A stretch of DNA of 64,000 nucleotides from Ifrita kowaldi (GCA_013398055.1 VZRS01007522.1:198565-262564); one strand, 5' to 3'; counted from the stretch's first letter, positions 1-12,600 are shown. Translations and numbers: made by a program. Notes: generated by a model not told the origin, from the sequence alone.

Positions 1-186
1 GACCGCGGCGACTCGCGGCGCAGCTGGCACGAGGAGAGCTCCTTCGAGAAGCAGTTCAAGCGCAGGAGCTGCCAGATGGAGTTCGGGGAGAGCATCCTGG
101 CGGACAACAGATCCAGAGAGGAACTGGGCAAAGTAGGCAGTCAGTCAAGTTTTTCAGGCAGCATGGAAATCATTGAAGTGTCCTGA
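1..186 (+). CDS. DUSP16: DUSP16 (MKP-7), C-terminal end of the last coding exon
   Basis: This is the final 61 codons plus TGA of dual-specificity phosphatase 16, which dephosphorylates JNK and p38 MAP kinases. The frame is open from base 1 and the 5' part is cut off by the window edge. The peptide is rich in Ser, Arg and Glu and ends in GSQSSFSGSMEIIEVS, which I recognise from memory as the DUSP16 C-terminus. The segment RSCQMEFGES, about 35 residues from the end, also fits. The rhodanese-like and catalytic domains lie upstream, outside the window; this piece belongs to the long disordered tail. The first ~110 bases are GC-rich, as expected of a coding exon, and composition falls after the stop. 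Identity is further supported by BORCS5 lying convergently downstream, as in human. The full protein is usually about 660 residues. Confidence 0.88.
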   Translation, partial: DRGDSRRSWHEESSFEKQFKRRSCQMEFGESILADNRSREELGKVGSQSSFSGSMEIIEVS

Positions 187-739
187 GGGGCAGCGGCTCA
201 TGTGACTGTGGCAGAGTCGCTTCCCCTTCCAGGGCGCTCCCCCAGCGTGTGAGAGGTCCCTGTGAATCTGAAACTTTGGGTAAAAAGGTGGGGGGAGGGA
301 AGAAACGGAGGCTTCGGTGTGAGCCGGGGAACGGTTGGTACTGCAGAGAAGTGACAGTGGTCTCTGCCCGAGGAGACCCGAGTGTGCTGCTGGGCTTTTC
401 TCCTCCCCTCCCCGGGAGAGGGGCAGAACATTTCACGGACCTTTCCCTGTCAGAGGAAGCAATTCTATGCAATGGATTGCACATCCTTTCAGTGGCTTTT
501 AACAAGGAAGCTCTCTTGGTGTCAGACCCTTTCTCTGGTTCTGCTGAACCACACTCCTACCTGTCAGAACTAGTTTTGTTCTCCCCTCCCCACGTCTTCA
601 CCAGTGCACCTTAGCCCTGACACTGAGCCAACCTCCGGAGGGAGACCTTTTTCCTGTAAGAAAAGGAGACTGGGAGCGATTCCAAAGGCCATAGGGACCG
701 GTTACAGCAAGGCTGGTCTGAACACACCGTTCAGACAAA

Positions 740-747
740 TGTAAATA
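740..747 (+). promoter_or_regulatory. Pumilio-type element in the DUSP16 3' UTR
   Basis: TGTAAATA matches the UGUANAUA core bound by PUM1/PUM2, which promote mRNA decay and translational repression. It lies on the sense strand of the inferred UTR. A single 8-mer can occur by chance, so its function is inferred. Confidence 0.3.
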
Positions 748-843
748 CTGGTGTAACTATTGTTCTAATGGATAGGCTTTAGGTGATTCGCTAGAGAGCT
801 GCTTCAGAGAAAAAAAAAAACCCAGTACCTCAAAAATACACAA

Positions 844-849
844 AATAAA
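844..849 (+). terminator. Proximal poly(A) signal AATAAA
   Basis: A canonical AATAAA sits about 660 bases after the DUSP16 stop. It could give a short-UTR isoform. The downstream GT-rich element is weak, so it may be used little. Confidence 0.3.
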
Positions 850-2682
850 CTAGGGCTTTATGGCTGCCACATGCTGGTAGTCAGTTCATAAGCAATGTGA
901 ACAAGTAATGACTGGCCACATTTGATTATTATTTTTTTTTTAAAGCTGTCTACGCACAAGTGTTTCAGTTGGCTCAGCAGCAGTTCTTAAAAGATGAATG
1001 AACCATACTAGGACTGTTTCCCCCAGTCTTTTGATACAGTATTTGTATTTTTGATATTAAGCTGGCTTCTGGGAGACAGGTAGCTGCTTTGGCTTCTAAG
1101 CTATAATGGAGTGGTTGATAGGTAGGGCTACATGCAAGGGAAGTGGCTGGTGCAAGTGGCCACAACGTGCTTTTCTTGCCCATTTACAATTCAACTTCTC
1201 AAAAACAATTCAAATGTTTTGGGGTTTTTTTAAGGTAAAAATGAGTTGGGGTGGGCTTTGGTCCTTAACTGAGCAGTTCCAGTGTGGAACTGCAGACGCT
1301 CAAGGCTGTACTGTGTCCTCACCCTCAGCACCCCAGGGCAGACTCCTCCAGCTCAAGGAGGTGTCACGTCCCTGGTTTCCCAGGAGATGAGGCACAGCCC
1401 TTTGCTTGTTTTTGACAGCAACCCAGCTGCTTCCCCTTCCACCTTGGCTGCTGCTCACCTTGGGCTACATGAGCACGTTGCCAGGAGAGGTTTATGGTCA
1501 GCAAGGGGGAGTACCAGAGCCACTGTGTAAAGCTGCATCCTTCCTGCTCCCAGGGCCTTCCCCAGCACCTCTCAGAACACGTGTGTTGAGGGGAAACGAT
1601 ATTGTTTTGTCCCATTTCAGTGCAGGCAGCTGAAAATTGTAGTAACAAATAATTAACCCTGGCCAACAGCTTTAAAAAAAAAATTGTCAGCAACAAACTG
1701 AAGCCCTAATTCAAGTTAGCAGCTTGGGTTATGTTTGGGGTTTTTTTACTGTAAGTTTAGCTAGTTTGTGACTCAAATCTCAGGTTTTACTATACTGAAA
1801 AGTGGACAAGATTTTTGTTATTGTTTTGTTTTGTGGCTAGGATGTGACTTTAATTTCCTACAGTGGACCGTTGAAAATAGCACTGAAAGCTACAGCATTG
1901 ATTAACTTGATCCTAAAAAGTGCAAAAGGCACAGAGAGAGGAAGCACCAGGAGTCACTGAGCCCAGAGGCTCTCTGTGCTGGACGATGGTTGACATCACC
2001 CTGGACACTGTGTCAGGTGTTGGCTGTTCATGGAACATGCTGCCACTTGTCACTGTTTACATCTCCAGTGGAAGTGATTGCATCACGACTATTTTCAGCT
2101 CTGTGTCTATCTACCTATGTAAACAGCTGAACAGGGCTCCTCTCAGCCACATTTCAGGAAAAGCCCATGGCTTTGATTTAAAGCAGTTAAGGGGAGTTAA
2201 CACGTGTCAGTCCCTAGAGGCAGAAACAGATTCTTCCTCTTTTGTGCTCCTTCAGACCTGCGTGTTCTCCCCTTCTTTGTATGTTTGGGGTTGGTTTGGT
2301 TGATCGCCTTCTGAGGAACTGAAATCTGGTCTTGTGGCTCCTCGTGATTCCCAGTGTGTTCTGGATGAATCCAAGTTGTAGGCTCCGTACTTACAGGAGG
2401 AAGCCTTTAACCCCATGTCCTGCACAGGGTGATGCCCTGGCTCATACCTGAACTAGAGTCTTGTCCCTGAACAATACTGGAAATGGTTTGCAGAAGTCTG
2501 GAAAGCAAAGTGGAGGATGTGAGAGGGAAAAATGTGTACATGTTCAATATGAATATAACGTATGGCATTTGGTGTGTGGCATACTTGGCATGTTTGGTGT
2601 ATGGCAAGCTGGTGAAATGGTTCAGAGAGATGTGAGTTTCTCATCTTGTTGTGTCATGAGCATTACCTGTATGTTATGATGA

Positions 2683-2688
2683 AATAAA
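2683..2688 (+). terminator. Distal poly(A) signal AATAAA, likely main end of DUSP16
   Basis: A canonical AATAAA is followed by a GT-rich stretch about 45-60 bases later (around 2731-2745), the arrangement expected of a cleavage and polyadenylation site. It implies a 3' UTR of about 2.5 kb. More distal AATAAA hexamers at 6955-6960 and 7208-7213 are alternatives for a very long isoform. Confidence 0.5.
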
Positions 2689-5329
2689 ATCAGAAATGGT
2701 ACCTGTTTATACAGAAGGCTGAGGAAGGAGTTGTGGAGTGTTTGACCTGCAGCAGGACCTGCTCCCCCCAGCACCCAGGAGAGGAGGGGCCTTGTCCTTT
2801 AGGGAACATGCCCTTCCTGCACGTGTGTTCATGAATGACAGGGCTGGAGCAGCTTTAGACCACTTGTCACAAGCAGTGGTGATTTTACAGCACCAGTAAC
2901 CATTTAGGCCTCTTACCTGTCCCTGACTATCCCCTTCTTCTGCTCTGTTGATGAGCAGCAGTGGCACTTGTCTGCATTAACACCTTCCACTGTCTAATGC
3001 AGGTGTGAGTAACCTGTTCGTCAGGCAGCTGGGGCAGTCTTGTTGAAGCAAATATTTCAAATTGATGAAGTTACCCAGAACGAACCCCATGCTTTGTTCT
3101 TGAAAAGAACATACTTCTTACGTGAAGAATAATTTAATTACTCGTTTAAATACTTGTTTTGACTGATGCTGTCAGCCTTGAAGCATTCAGAGCAAGTTCT
3201 GCGTGCTGAGATTAGAGCACACCCCCCATTGCTGCTTCAGAGAATGGCTCACACAAATAGAGCATAGATTAGAATTAAAGAGGGCTGCCACAGTTGTATC
3301 CTTAGAGGGCAAAGCTGCGAGTTTAGGTAACAGCATCTTCAAACTCAGGTGCAGTAATAGAAGTTTTTTCTTTTCAAAGCACAATCCCAGAAAGGGAAAT
3401 GCAAAATCTTCAGCCTCTCTAAAAGAAACCGAACCATCAGTCAGAGCACAGGTAACAACCTGTGTGAGTTTCTGTGCTTACTTTCTACAAACAAGATGTA
3501 GCAGCTCTTAGAGAAGAAAACAAGAACCATGCAAATTCAATGGCATCATCAGCTGCTTAGCCTCCAGAACAGGTTGACATGACAATCCTCTATGATTTAG
3601 CTGCTCACCCCACTCCGAAGTCCACTTCTGACTGCAGTAGCTCTGTTTGTTCCCTCACGTTCTGTTTTTTGAAGCATTTGCTTCAGCTTTCACCACTCCT
3701 CCTGCCTGCTTTGCAGGACTTGCTCTGCTCCTGTTCCCTCCATCCCTTCACTCCTGGCCCTGTCACCAGACAGCTCTGGGAAGAGACAGTCTAACTCCAC
3801 CTCCAGTCAAAACCCAAGGGGCAACTGAAATGTGCCTCATGCATGTCATCAACACTCAATTTTCATTTCACTGCCTGGCATTACTGGGAAGAGGTCCCCG
3901 AGGTCACTGGGCTCTTGACATAACCATCACAGTGACATTCCTAGAATGAAGTGAACTGAAAACAGAGCAAACCCCCCCCAGCAGGGATCAGGCAGCCCTG
4001 CTTTTGAAGGGGCTGGGGAGGATAAGAGACTGGAAATGTGGTGAGTAGGTGAACTACTGTCTTTACTAACTCTATTCATCAGCTAGGTGCTCGGTATGCA
4101 GTGACTCACAGCACAAGTTACAAACTGACTTCTACCAGGAAGTGGGGGCATGAAAAGCCCAGAACAAGGGAGACAGCACTGGGGTCCTAATAACACTGGT
4201 GCTTCTTAAATCCAAAATTAGTGCAATTCAACCAAACTTACCCAGCCAGACATTTGCTGTAGCTAGCCATACACCTAGCTAGTCTGTATTTGTTGTTAAT
4301 CTGTGATAGAAGTAGTTATTCTAGCACTTTCAGACGGTGTAACATACGCAACACCACTACTCTGTTACACACACAAACCCACAACTGAGAATTCAGGTAG
4401 AACAGTGTTCCTAATACCTCAGCTTTGCCTGGCAACAGCACTTTCCCTTTAAACCCTGCCTGCAAAGAACTTCTTGGCCCTCAGGTCCAAATGGTTGCTC
4501 TGAAGCAAACTGAAGTGTTTCTGCAGTAAAGCCTTCAGCTAATTCTGCACTTCCAAGAATATTAATAAGAGTCACCATAAATAGAAAAGGAAAGGGAGCT
4601 ATTTCTTGCCTTCTGCAACACCCACCCCTCTGGGAAGGGGCTGCTTTCCTGGCATGTAGAATGCTGCCAAACACTTCTGGAGCGTTGTCGTGCTGGAAGG
4701 GATTGCTCAGTTTGAGGAGTGGATTTCAGCTGCCGTTTCCAGGGACCCTCACCATGCTCCACTGCTGTACAAAGCCAAAGTGTGACACTACAGGCATCGA
4801 GGCTGGGGCATCAGGCCATTTAGAAAAAAACAAAACAGCAGCAAAACAAAAAGAAACCATGTAAATTTGCCTCTCTTTCTTTGTTCAGTATCCCCTGTGC
4901 AGGTGAGAGTCCATCACCACTCCGCTTTCCCAATGCCATGAGAACAGTGCTGCAGGTGTTTACCTGCCTCTAAACCACTGATGAAGTGTGTTAGAGTTCC
5001 CTGCAGGTTCCATCCCGGGATTCCCTAAGCTCACCAGGTTCCCAAGAGATGCTTCTGGAAGCAGAGCAGGCTGCTGCCTCTTCCCCATGGAGGGAAGTGC
5101 AGTGGTGCTCTGCAGATTCCAGGGCTGGAATGCCATCCCCAGTCAGCTGCCCAGCCCTGGGGCAGGGAAGCCCTTTTGCTGGGATACACACATAAACTGC
5201 ACTGGGAAGTTCTCTCAAATCCCTGTCCGTACAGAGAGACTGTTCACATACCCAGTGTTTTGACAAAAAGTACAGCCCTGCCCATTTATTTCTGGTTGTG
5301 TCACTGTCCCACAGCACACCACTATATTT

Positions 5330-5450
5330 CACAGGATCATGGAATTAACAACGTTGGAAAAGGCCTTTGAGATCACTGAGTCCAACCTAACACCACCACC
5401 TTGTCAACCAGACCATCCCTCTGGGGTCAGCACTCACTCGCTGTCTGTAA
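5330..5450 (-). mobile_element. CR1 LINE, 3'-end fragment
   Basis: Read on the + strand it starts with CACAGGATCATGGAATT, then GTTGGAAAAGGCCTTTGAGATCACTGAGTCCAACC after one short break. This is the reverse complement of the conserved CR1 3' end, which normally finishes in ATTCTATG repeats. Its junction with unique sequence at about 5330 is the element's 3' terminus. It is 5'-truncated, as most avian CR1 copies are, and diverged. Confidence 0.8.
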
Positions 5451-6954
5451 AAATACAAAGCTTTTAAAAAGACAAAAAGGATTATTTTAGGCAGCTGACA
5501 CTGAGAATTGCCCTTTGAATGCTCCCCTCCTCCCCCAGGCCCCAGGAGGATTTTTCTGTGAGGCTCTAGCTGCCACCCCACTGCTGGCGAGTCCCAAGCA
5601 TTGCTGCTCACATCTTGTATTCAAACTGGACATCAGTGCCAACCAGAATTGGGACAGCACTAGGAAAAAAAACCAACCAGCATTTATTTTCATTCTGGGG
5701 ACATTTCCTCACCATCCCAGGGCAGAGGCAGGCCCAGGGCAGCTGAACTCGGGCACCTCCGTGGCACAGAGTGGGTGCAAAGTAAAGCTGAGATACACCT
5801 GCACTGCCCAGACACCACGGTGAGAAGTGGGAATGAAGAATGAGCAATAAGGCAACCGGAGAAACAACACACTTGGAAAAGAGCCACACCAAAGGTTTTA
5901 ATGCTGGAGCTGCGGAACACGGAGCAAGTAGGAAGCTGAACAGGGTAACCACCCATAAACCATGGAGTGCTCAGCCACAAGGCTGGCAATCAAAACACCC
6001 TCTGGCAGCTTGGGAACGGGAGGGACGTTACAGCAGTACCTCGGGAAGCTACTGGCACATAGTCTGAGAGCGGGGCTGGCTCATGCAACCAATGGGCCTG
6101 TGACAACGGGTATTTCTGCTCTTTCTGTGTAAAAGCTTAGAGGAGGGGAAAACACACTTTAAATATTCAAGTATATTTAAATATATTTAATTTAAAATAT
6201 ACATCTTTTAAAAAACAAACAAAAACTCTTTTCTCTCCTCTTCAGCAGATCTTCACAGAAATTGCCCTGCAGGTAGGTTGGCACTTTAGCACCCTGTCAA
6301 TGCATTCAATGACAAAAACAACGGAAACAACAAAGCAAACCTGCTCTGCTTGGGCAGCACAGGGACCAGCGTGGGATGCAAGGAGCACCAGTGGCAGCAC
6401 AACGGGGGACTTGCAACAGCAGAGTCAGGGGAAGGGCCAGAGCAGCCCAGGCCAGAGAGGAACCACAGCTCCACTGACTCGTCCTGCTCCCCAGCTTTTC
6501 ACAAGATCATGTATCAAGAAGCTTAGGCTGTACCCCAGACCACACACCACCCCAGAAAGCAGAAAAGGGCAGCAATGTCTGGTTTCAGGGGAGCACACCA
6601 GATTATTCCCTGTTCATAGCACTAAATTTGTGGTAGAAGTAACAGCTGGTACATTCGAAAAAGATACCTGAGGCCTCCTCCAAGAGCGTTTGGCTTGGAA
6701 GAGGAAATTCATAAGCAGAAAGGTAATTCCAGTCACATCTCCAAGCTCCTGCTAAACAGCGTTGGGAGGGAAGCGTCAGTCTGACCCTGAGCATCACCTG
6801 CATCTGAGCTGAAGCTGAAAGCAGCGTGTGGAGCAAAGCCAACACGGAGCAGCCAAGCAACAAACAGCAGCTCAAGAAGATGTGGCAGGATGTGTCTCCA
6901 CCTCAGCAAGAGGGCCAGAGACTTACAGCTCCTGAAGAGAGTGACAAGGTTTTA

Positions 6955-7213
6955 AATAAAACTGTAAACCATTGTTCAAGGACAGTTAAGAGGGTGCATG
7001 TTTCTTACAGTACCCATACAAGAGACTATCACCTGTGGAATGAAGGTGATGACATGTGAGCATTGGAAAAGGTTGGCCTTCACATTTCAGCTCTGATTTC
7101 TTTTTAGTTCAGTTGTTACGCCTTCCACAACCTGCCCTGCTGTTCTAGAGGCTCTGTCTGTGAGGCTCAGCAGCACTGCCACAAGCTTAAAGACCAGTGT
7201 TCCTATGAATAAA
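6955..7213 (+). other. Two further AATAAA hexamers on the + strand
   Basis: AATAAA occurs at 6955-6960 and 7208-7213. They could serve a very long DUSP16 3' UTR, but no continuity with the gene can be shown from sequence alone and such hexamers are common by chance in AT-rich DNA. Confidence 0.2.
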
Positions 7214-8859
7214 CGTTTTTCCCCATTCTCAGCCCAATACCTTGGTGTTTTCTGGCAAATGAGGAAGAACTGATTTGCAGCCCTGCTCCTGCAGCCTTCA
7301 GCTGGGAATACTCTTCCTTTGCCCTCATTAGCACTGCGGGGAGCCCTGCTTTGATCTGATACTTAATGGCCTGAGGCCAAATGTCTACAGGCCTCAGAGA
7401 AGTGTCTTACAGGAGAGAGCATCTGCCTTGAGATCCAGTATCAGGATCTTCCCACTGGCACAGGCTTCCAGCACACCAGGGTGTGGGACACTCATGATCC
7501 CGTCTGGCAGACAGCTGAATGCCACACATTTTAAACATCCAGACAGCATCATCTGGACAAAGAGGACAAAAATGGCTGCAGCCACTATTTAAAGCAGCTC
7601 AATATTCTTGTGTGTCTGATGGTAGGAGGCAGAGACATATTCCATGATGGACAATGAGGACCCACAAGGACATGGCCATGACAAGCAGCTTTTCATGGGT
7701 TAAGTCTCATGTAAGCTTTTAACAAACCAAGTGTAAAACATGGCAGGAAGCTTGAACAAGGATGGAATTCTGATGTTTTATCCAGGGCAATACACAGCAT
7801 ATGCCTATTTATGTTCAACTGTGTAAAACCTCTGGGTCTGGTGCAGCAGGCAAGGAGACCCACTGCTGCCTTTGCTAGAAAACCTCCTGCTGAGTTCCCT
7901 GCCCTCCCTGAAGCAGTCCGTCCCTCTTCCCAGGGCATTATTCCAGAGGGCTTCATTTCTACAGGACTCTGCTTTCAGATAGTGTTCAGCAGGCCCTGGG
8001 ATCCAACCACCACTGTGGTTCAGATGCACGTCTAAGTTGGCTGCAGTCTGCATGACAAAAATTCACACTACGTGACCTTTGGGAACGCAACAAGAGCACA
8101 GCCTGTTGCTTCTTGCCACCAGGCAATAATTATTACAAAAACCTATTGCACTCTTACTTCCAAATGCTCAGAGACAACCTTTTGCTGAATAAATGCTCTT
8201 AAGCACTGAGACATATCGAAGCAAGTTGCCTTTGGCAAGTGACCCTACCTTGTGCTGTACTGGAAGCTGGGTTGTCCCTGACTGTCCTCACCACTGGAAC
8301 TGCACTCCTGACATACAACAACCCCTGGGGTTCGTGGGCTCTTCAGCCCTGGCACGCCTGGGAGGAGGCAGGAACACCCCGCTGCCTTTGGAGCAAGTGG
8401 CTGAGAAGGGCCCCATGGTTTCAGGCGCTCAGCAGCGTGCCAACACCAGTTCCCAGCACAAGGGCAGCTACACCAACACAAAGAGCCAAAGGACTTCTCG
8501 TGTCTCTCCCCTCCACCCTCGTACGCTTGAAGGTAAAGAAGCAGCTGCACTCCACTGGTAAAAAAGACAGCACCAAGGTAACTCGAGTGTCCCAATAAAA
8601 AAAACCACCTTGTGTCCAACTTTGGGATGCAAAGTAAGCCGGTTGGTACCGGTGCCTGTCAGAGGGACACAAAATGCCACCAGCTGAGGCATGGGGACAT
8701 TGCCAGGGCAAGGGGGAGAGGAACACTAAGGTTTGCTTTACATTAACAGACATACGTATCTAGAACAGTTACTCCTTTACAGCCTCATAAATTAGGGAGC
8801 CCATAGAAAAAGGAGCCTCAAGGACATGCCAAAACCTTGCCGTGCAAACCATGTTAATT

Positions 8860-9380
8860 ATGATAATAGGCAGATTTTAATAAGCCAGTTCCTGGCTCCC
8901 ACACTTTCACCTATAAAACACATATTTCCAAGGCTGGAGGATCTCAGAAATACCTTCCAGCCATCTAATCATCTAAACCCCAGTGGCACAAAAACTATGT
9001 TAGAGGGTTCGTCCACCCCATATCCCTTTGAATTTTTTAGTAAAAAAAATAAAATAAATCAGATGAAAGGAAATTCCTCCTCTGTAAACCCCAACTAGTC
9101 ACAGCAATGAAACAAATGTGTCTGCACAGGCGGTGTAGTGGCAAAGGAGACAGGAGGGCAGGAGGAGGGAGATGAAAGAACGGTAAATCATCTCCTCCGG
9201 GGACCTCCTGTATTCCTGGCTGTGCGGCTCTGGCAGCTGACGCTGCTCTCCCTCCGGTGCCCTGGCAGAGAGTCTGGCGGCAGCGCTGCCCGCTCCAAAC
9301 AGCTGCCAGTGCAGCCTGTTGGAAGCGCGGCCGTGCCGAACGTGGAGCGTGGAAGGTGAGGAGGGGGAGCTGCCGGAGCG
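8860..9380 (-). other. BORCS5: Candidate 3' UTR of BORCS5
   Basis: Sequence after the BORCS5 stop on the - strand. The first plausible poly(A) signal is ATTAAA at 8876-8881 (read as TTTAAT on +), about 500 bases beyond the stop and followed by a moderately G/T-rich stretch. The part next to the stop (9140-9380) is GC-rich and the rest AT-rich. Other TTTATT hexamers (AATAAA on -) occur at 5683-5688 and 5285-5290, so a longer UTR is possible. Confidence 0.35.
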
Positions 9381-9611
9381 CTACGACCTCAGCTCCCGGT
9401 CGGGTTTCATGGAGAAGGGCTCCAGCCGCTCCCCCTCGGGCAGGAGGCTGTTCAGCCGCTCCATCAGCGGCACCGTCTGGTCGATGCCCATCTGGATCCG
9501 GCGCAGGATGGCAGACATCTCGTTGACCTTCTGGATCTGCTCCGCGTACTTGGCATACTTCTTCTGGCGCTCCTGCATGAGGCTGTAAAGAGTTTCCACA
9601 GAGAGGTCCAT
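9381..9611 (-). CDS. BORCS5: BORCS5 terminal coding exon (C-terminal 76 residues)
   Basis: BORCS5 (myrlysin, LOH12CR1) is a subunit of BORC, which sits on the lysosome surface and recruits Arl8 so that kinesins move lysosomes outward. The exon opens after a good acceptor (TTTTTACACAG, AG at 9612-9613) and reads MDLSVETLYSLMQERQKKYA at its start. It continues through a helical, coiled-coil-like segment with NEMSAILRRIQMGIDQTVP and ends EPFSMKPDRELRS, then TAG at 9381-9383. The C-terminus is nearly the same as I remember for human BORCS5, which ends in Leu rather than Ser. It joins in phase 0 to exon 3, restoring KRIKE-MDLSVE. The initial Met is internal, not a start codon. The myristoylated N-terminus is outside the window. 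Confidence 0.95.
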   Translation of the reverse strand: MDLSVETLYSLMQERQKKYAKYAEQIQKVNEMSAILRRIQMGIDQTVPLMERLNSLLPEGERLEPFSMKPDRELRS

Positions 9612-12600
9612 CTGTGTAAAAACAACAAGCACAGCAAGGCTCATTAGGACAACTGCTGCCGCAGACCTTTCAGCGCACTGTCCTTCCCAAAAGCAACCAC
9701 CTTAGATGCTCCACTAACCGGAGGTAACAGACAGGTACAGAGGAACTGCTCATAATCTGTCATGGAATGGGATGATTCGTAGTTGTATACCAGGGAGGAC
9801 ATAAGATGACCTCTGTTCTCCATCCAAATACCTAAATATCTGATCAGAAAATTCTTCATTTGCAGGACTGGAAGCCAACAGGCGCTGCCAGGGATCTTCC
9901 AATAAACCTATACATACATCCTCCAAGTTATCCAAACCCAGGGAACCCATGCCCTCTGCCTACACCTGAACTGTATTTCCACTGGACATCGTTCATTTGC
10001 AAGCGTTAAGCTCCACCACAGTTGCCAGTGCTCATTTTGCTCTGTTTAGCCAGGTTACGCTGCAACTAAGCCACAGCTGTTATTACCATCGTCATCTGGA
10101 AAGCTCCTGCCTTGAGAGAACCACAATGGATTGCTAGTGTCCCTAATTTCCCTGAAACCCAAAAATAAGAGTGTGATAAGTGACCCCAGGAGAGACATTA
10201 AGTAAATTAGCCATGCAATTAAACACAGTCAGTACCCAAACATGGCTCGAGCATGATGACAATGACAGGAACTGCAGTGCTGTTCCTGCCTTTGAGTGAT
10301 GAAGGCAGCCTTTATAACTCACAGCCCATTTTTCTGTTCAGCCAGATCTGCAATCTCCAGGCAGGATTCAGGCAGTAGCTGCCAGTACCTTACACAGCAG
10401 CCCAGTCAGATGTTTTAAGCAGTTTTACATATCCTAAGGCGTACCACATGTTCCGAGAGCTCGGTAACAGGGCTGCTCCAAGCCCTCAGGCACGCTCGAA
10501 GCTCGGTTGCTTTGGCTCACTGCAGCTGTACTCAACAACCCCAGTGACTCCAGTGCACTGGCTCTTCCAGCTGGGATGTCTTTGTGCAAAGCAGTCCCCT
10601 CTCTTGGGACTCAGCACAAGCCCACAGTGGCTGTGAGTGAAAGGCAGGAGAGGACACACACTGAGCAGTTTCAGCCCACTGCCACCTCTTAAAACTGTTT
10701 TCCCAAACCTTTCCCATCTAATTGCTCCCAGAGGAAAGAGGTCACTGCTCACAATGAAACAGCCTCAGGGAAGTGATGCTGAGAACTCCTGGTCTACCAA
10801 GAAGCACAGGGTCAAACAACGTCCCTCTCCTGAACTGTGTGACAGAGTCAACCCATCGGGTGGAGGACAGTGACCGTACCTGCCATCAGGGACAACACAT
10901 TTATCAGTGCAGTGCTAAGAAAACACATGGTGCTGCCCTGACCTGACTTACACAGCACTGAACAGGCAGGTGCAATCCTGACCCCGTGTCCAGTGCTGTG
11001 GGTCTGTAGGGGAGAGCCTGCAGCAAGGGAGGACTGGGTGGCAATGGTGCAACACTGGAAGGCCCTGCTGAGGAGGGAGGTCCCAGCAGAGAGAACTCTG
11101 CCATCCCACTGGTGGCAGCAGGGTTTGACACTGGGAATAGACTGCTGCAGCTGTATGTGCTCACAATGTCCCTTTCAAGCCCTGGGGAAGAGGTCAAGTC
11201 AAAAATAGTTGGGCAAGAAAATATTTTATTGAGAAACCTAAGTTACAAACAGCATTGAAAACAAACACACAAGTTTCTGCTGAACTGTCACGGGGATTAG
11301 GGGGCATTTTCCTCCCCCATCACCTCCATCAGAGCTGGATACAGTACCAACTGACCTTTTATTTTGCCTGTACTTTCTACTGCTCTCAGGCTGAATTCTT
11401 CCTCTTTGCCTCTGTGCTTTCCTGTGAATTCCTTCCTCCATGCCTTCATGCACGGGACAAAATAAAAACCAGCAGAGCAGGAAACTCCAAATAGAGTGGA
11501 AACAATTTAAGCCTACACAGGGGTTTCTATTAAAACCCCAGCTGAATAATTTAGTAGCTTGGCACTAGCTCTGTAAAGAGGAGTGTGTAAAAAGCAGACC
11601 ACCACCAACCAGCAAGTTCAATCCAGTGCCTAAAAACATCCTACCTAATGAGAGACAGTGGCCTGGAGGGGCAGCCAGTGGGAAACCTGCCAAAAGCCAG
11701 CACGCCTCATTAAATGGAGCAGCATGGGGACCCAGGCAGAAACCTCTGGTTTTGAAGGTCTCCTCCACTGGCAGGTTCTCCACATGGCCTCACAGCACTG
11801 TGCAAGAAACAAAGCTCGCACCTAACCAAGCTTCCAGCAAAAAACACCCAAGGCCCACCCCTTTCTCTCCATTCCAATAATTTCCATCTGCTGACTTTTA
11901 GGCTCCTTGTGTATGAGTAACATCCACTCACTGGTGGGGAATGAGGGGAGAAGCTGATGCTGACCTGCAATAGGAAGAAGAAATGCAGAGGGGCCTTCCA
12001 AGCTCTTTGCTACCTTTGGACACATTCACAACGGCCATAAAAAAGCTGCCTCACAAGAAAGAGAAAGGGTGGAAGTGAGTGTTTCCTATGGTTTCCTTAC
12101 ACCTACCATCCAAGTTTGCCTGCTGAGGGAGGCCACAGCAGCTACACAGCCAGAGACACAACAGGGAGGACTGAAGTGGAGCAATTGTGAGGAAAGGTCC
12201 ATTTTTACTCTGGCTGAACCTGGTCTTTTTAACTATTAAAAAAAAGGCAAGTAATTAATTCCTGTAGATAAATGCCAATGTCTCTCTGCAGCTTTCCTTG
12301 AAGCAGGCCTAAGTACACACTTACATCCTTCCTGCCTCCTCCCCCTCCAAGCAAGCTCCACCAGAGCCAGACCTTGTGCTTTTACCTCTCCTGGCATGCA
12401 GTCCCATTCCTCTGGCACTCGGACGGGGCCTTCAGACTCTGAGGATCAGCCCCATTTACCCACCACAGAGACTAAAACCGGCCTGCAGGAATCCATAATG
12501 AGCAGGGAACGCACATAAGAATCCACTTCATTCCTATCTATTTAATTTCATACAGTAGCAATAAACAGCATCTGGAGAAGGGGAGCTGAGGTAGAGTCTG

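Larger units (their letters stand above)
187..2710 (+). other. DUSP16: Probable 3' UTR of DUSP16
   Basis: There is no coding signal after the TGA at 184-186. The stretch is AT-leaning, with T-rich runs, and contains poly(A) signal hexamers at 844-849 and 2683-2688. The short open frames here (for example 249-614 and 1920-2303) have no recognisable domains. DUSP16 has a long 3' UTR in other vertebrates, so the more distal signal is favoured as the main end. The exact end is inferred, since no transcript data are available. Confidence 0.55.
2711..8859. other. Intergenic region between convergent DUSP16 and BORCS5
   Basis: I see no supported gene here. It contains a CR1 scrap near 5.33 kb, a very AT-rich patch at about 6160-6230, and + strand AATAAA hexamers at 6955-6960 and 7208-7213. 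Open frames are short, overlap on both strands and lack recognisable domains. Longer 3' UTR isoforms of either gene could run into it. Confidence 0.5.

Noticed and set aside
249..614. 121-codon open frame after DUSP16
   Set aside because: It lies in the DUSP16 3' UTR, overlaps open frames on the other strand and shows no domain.
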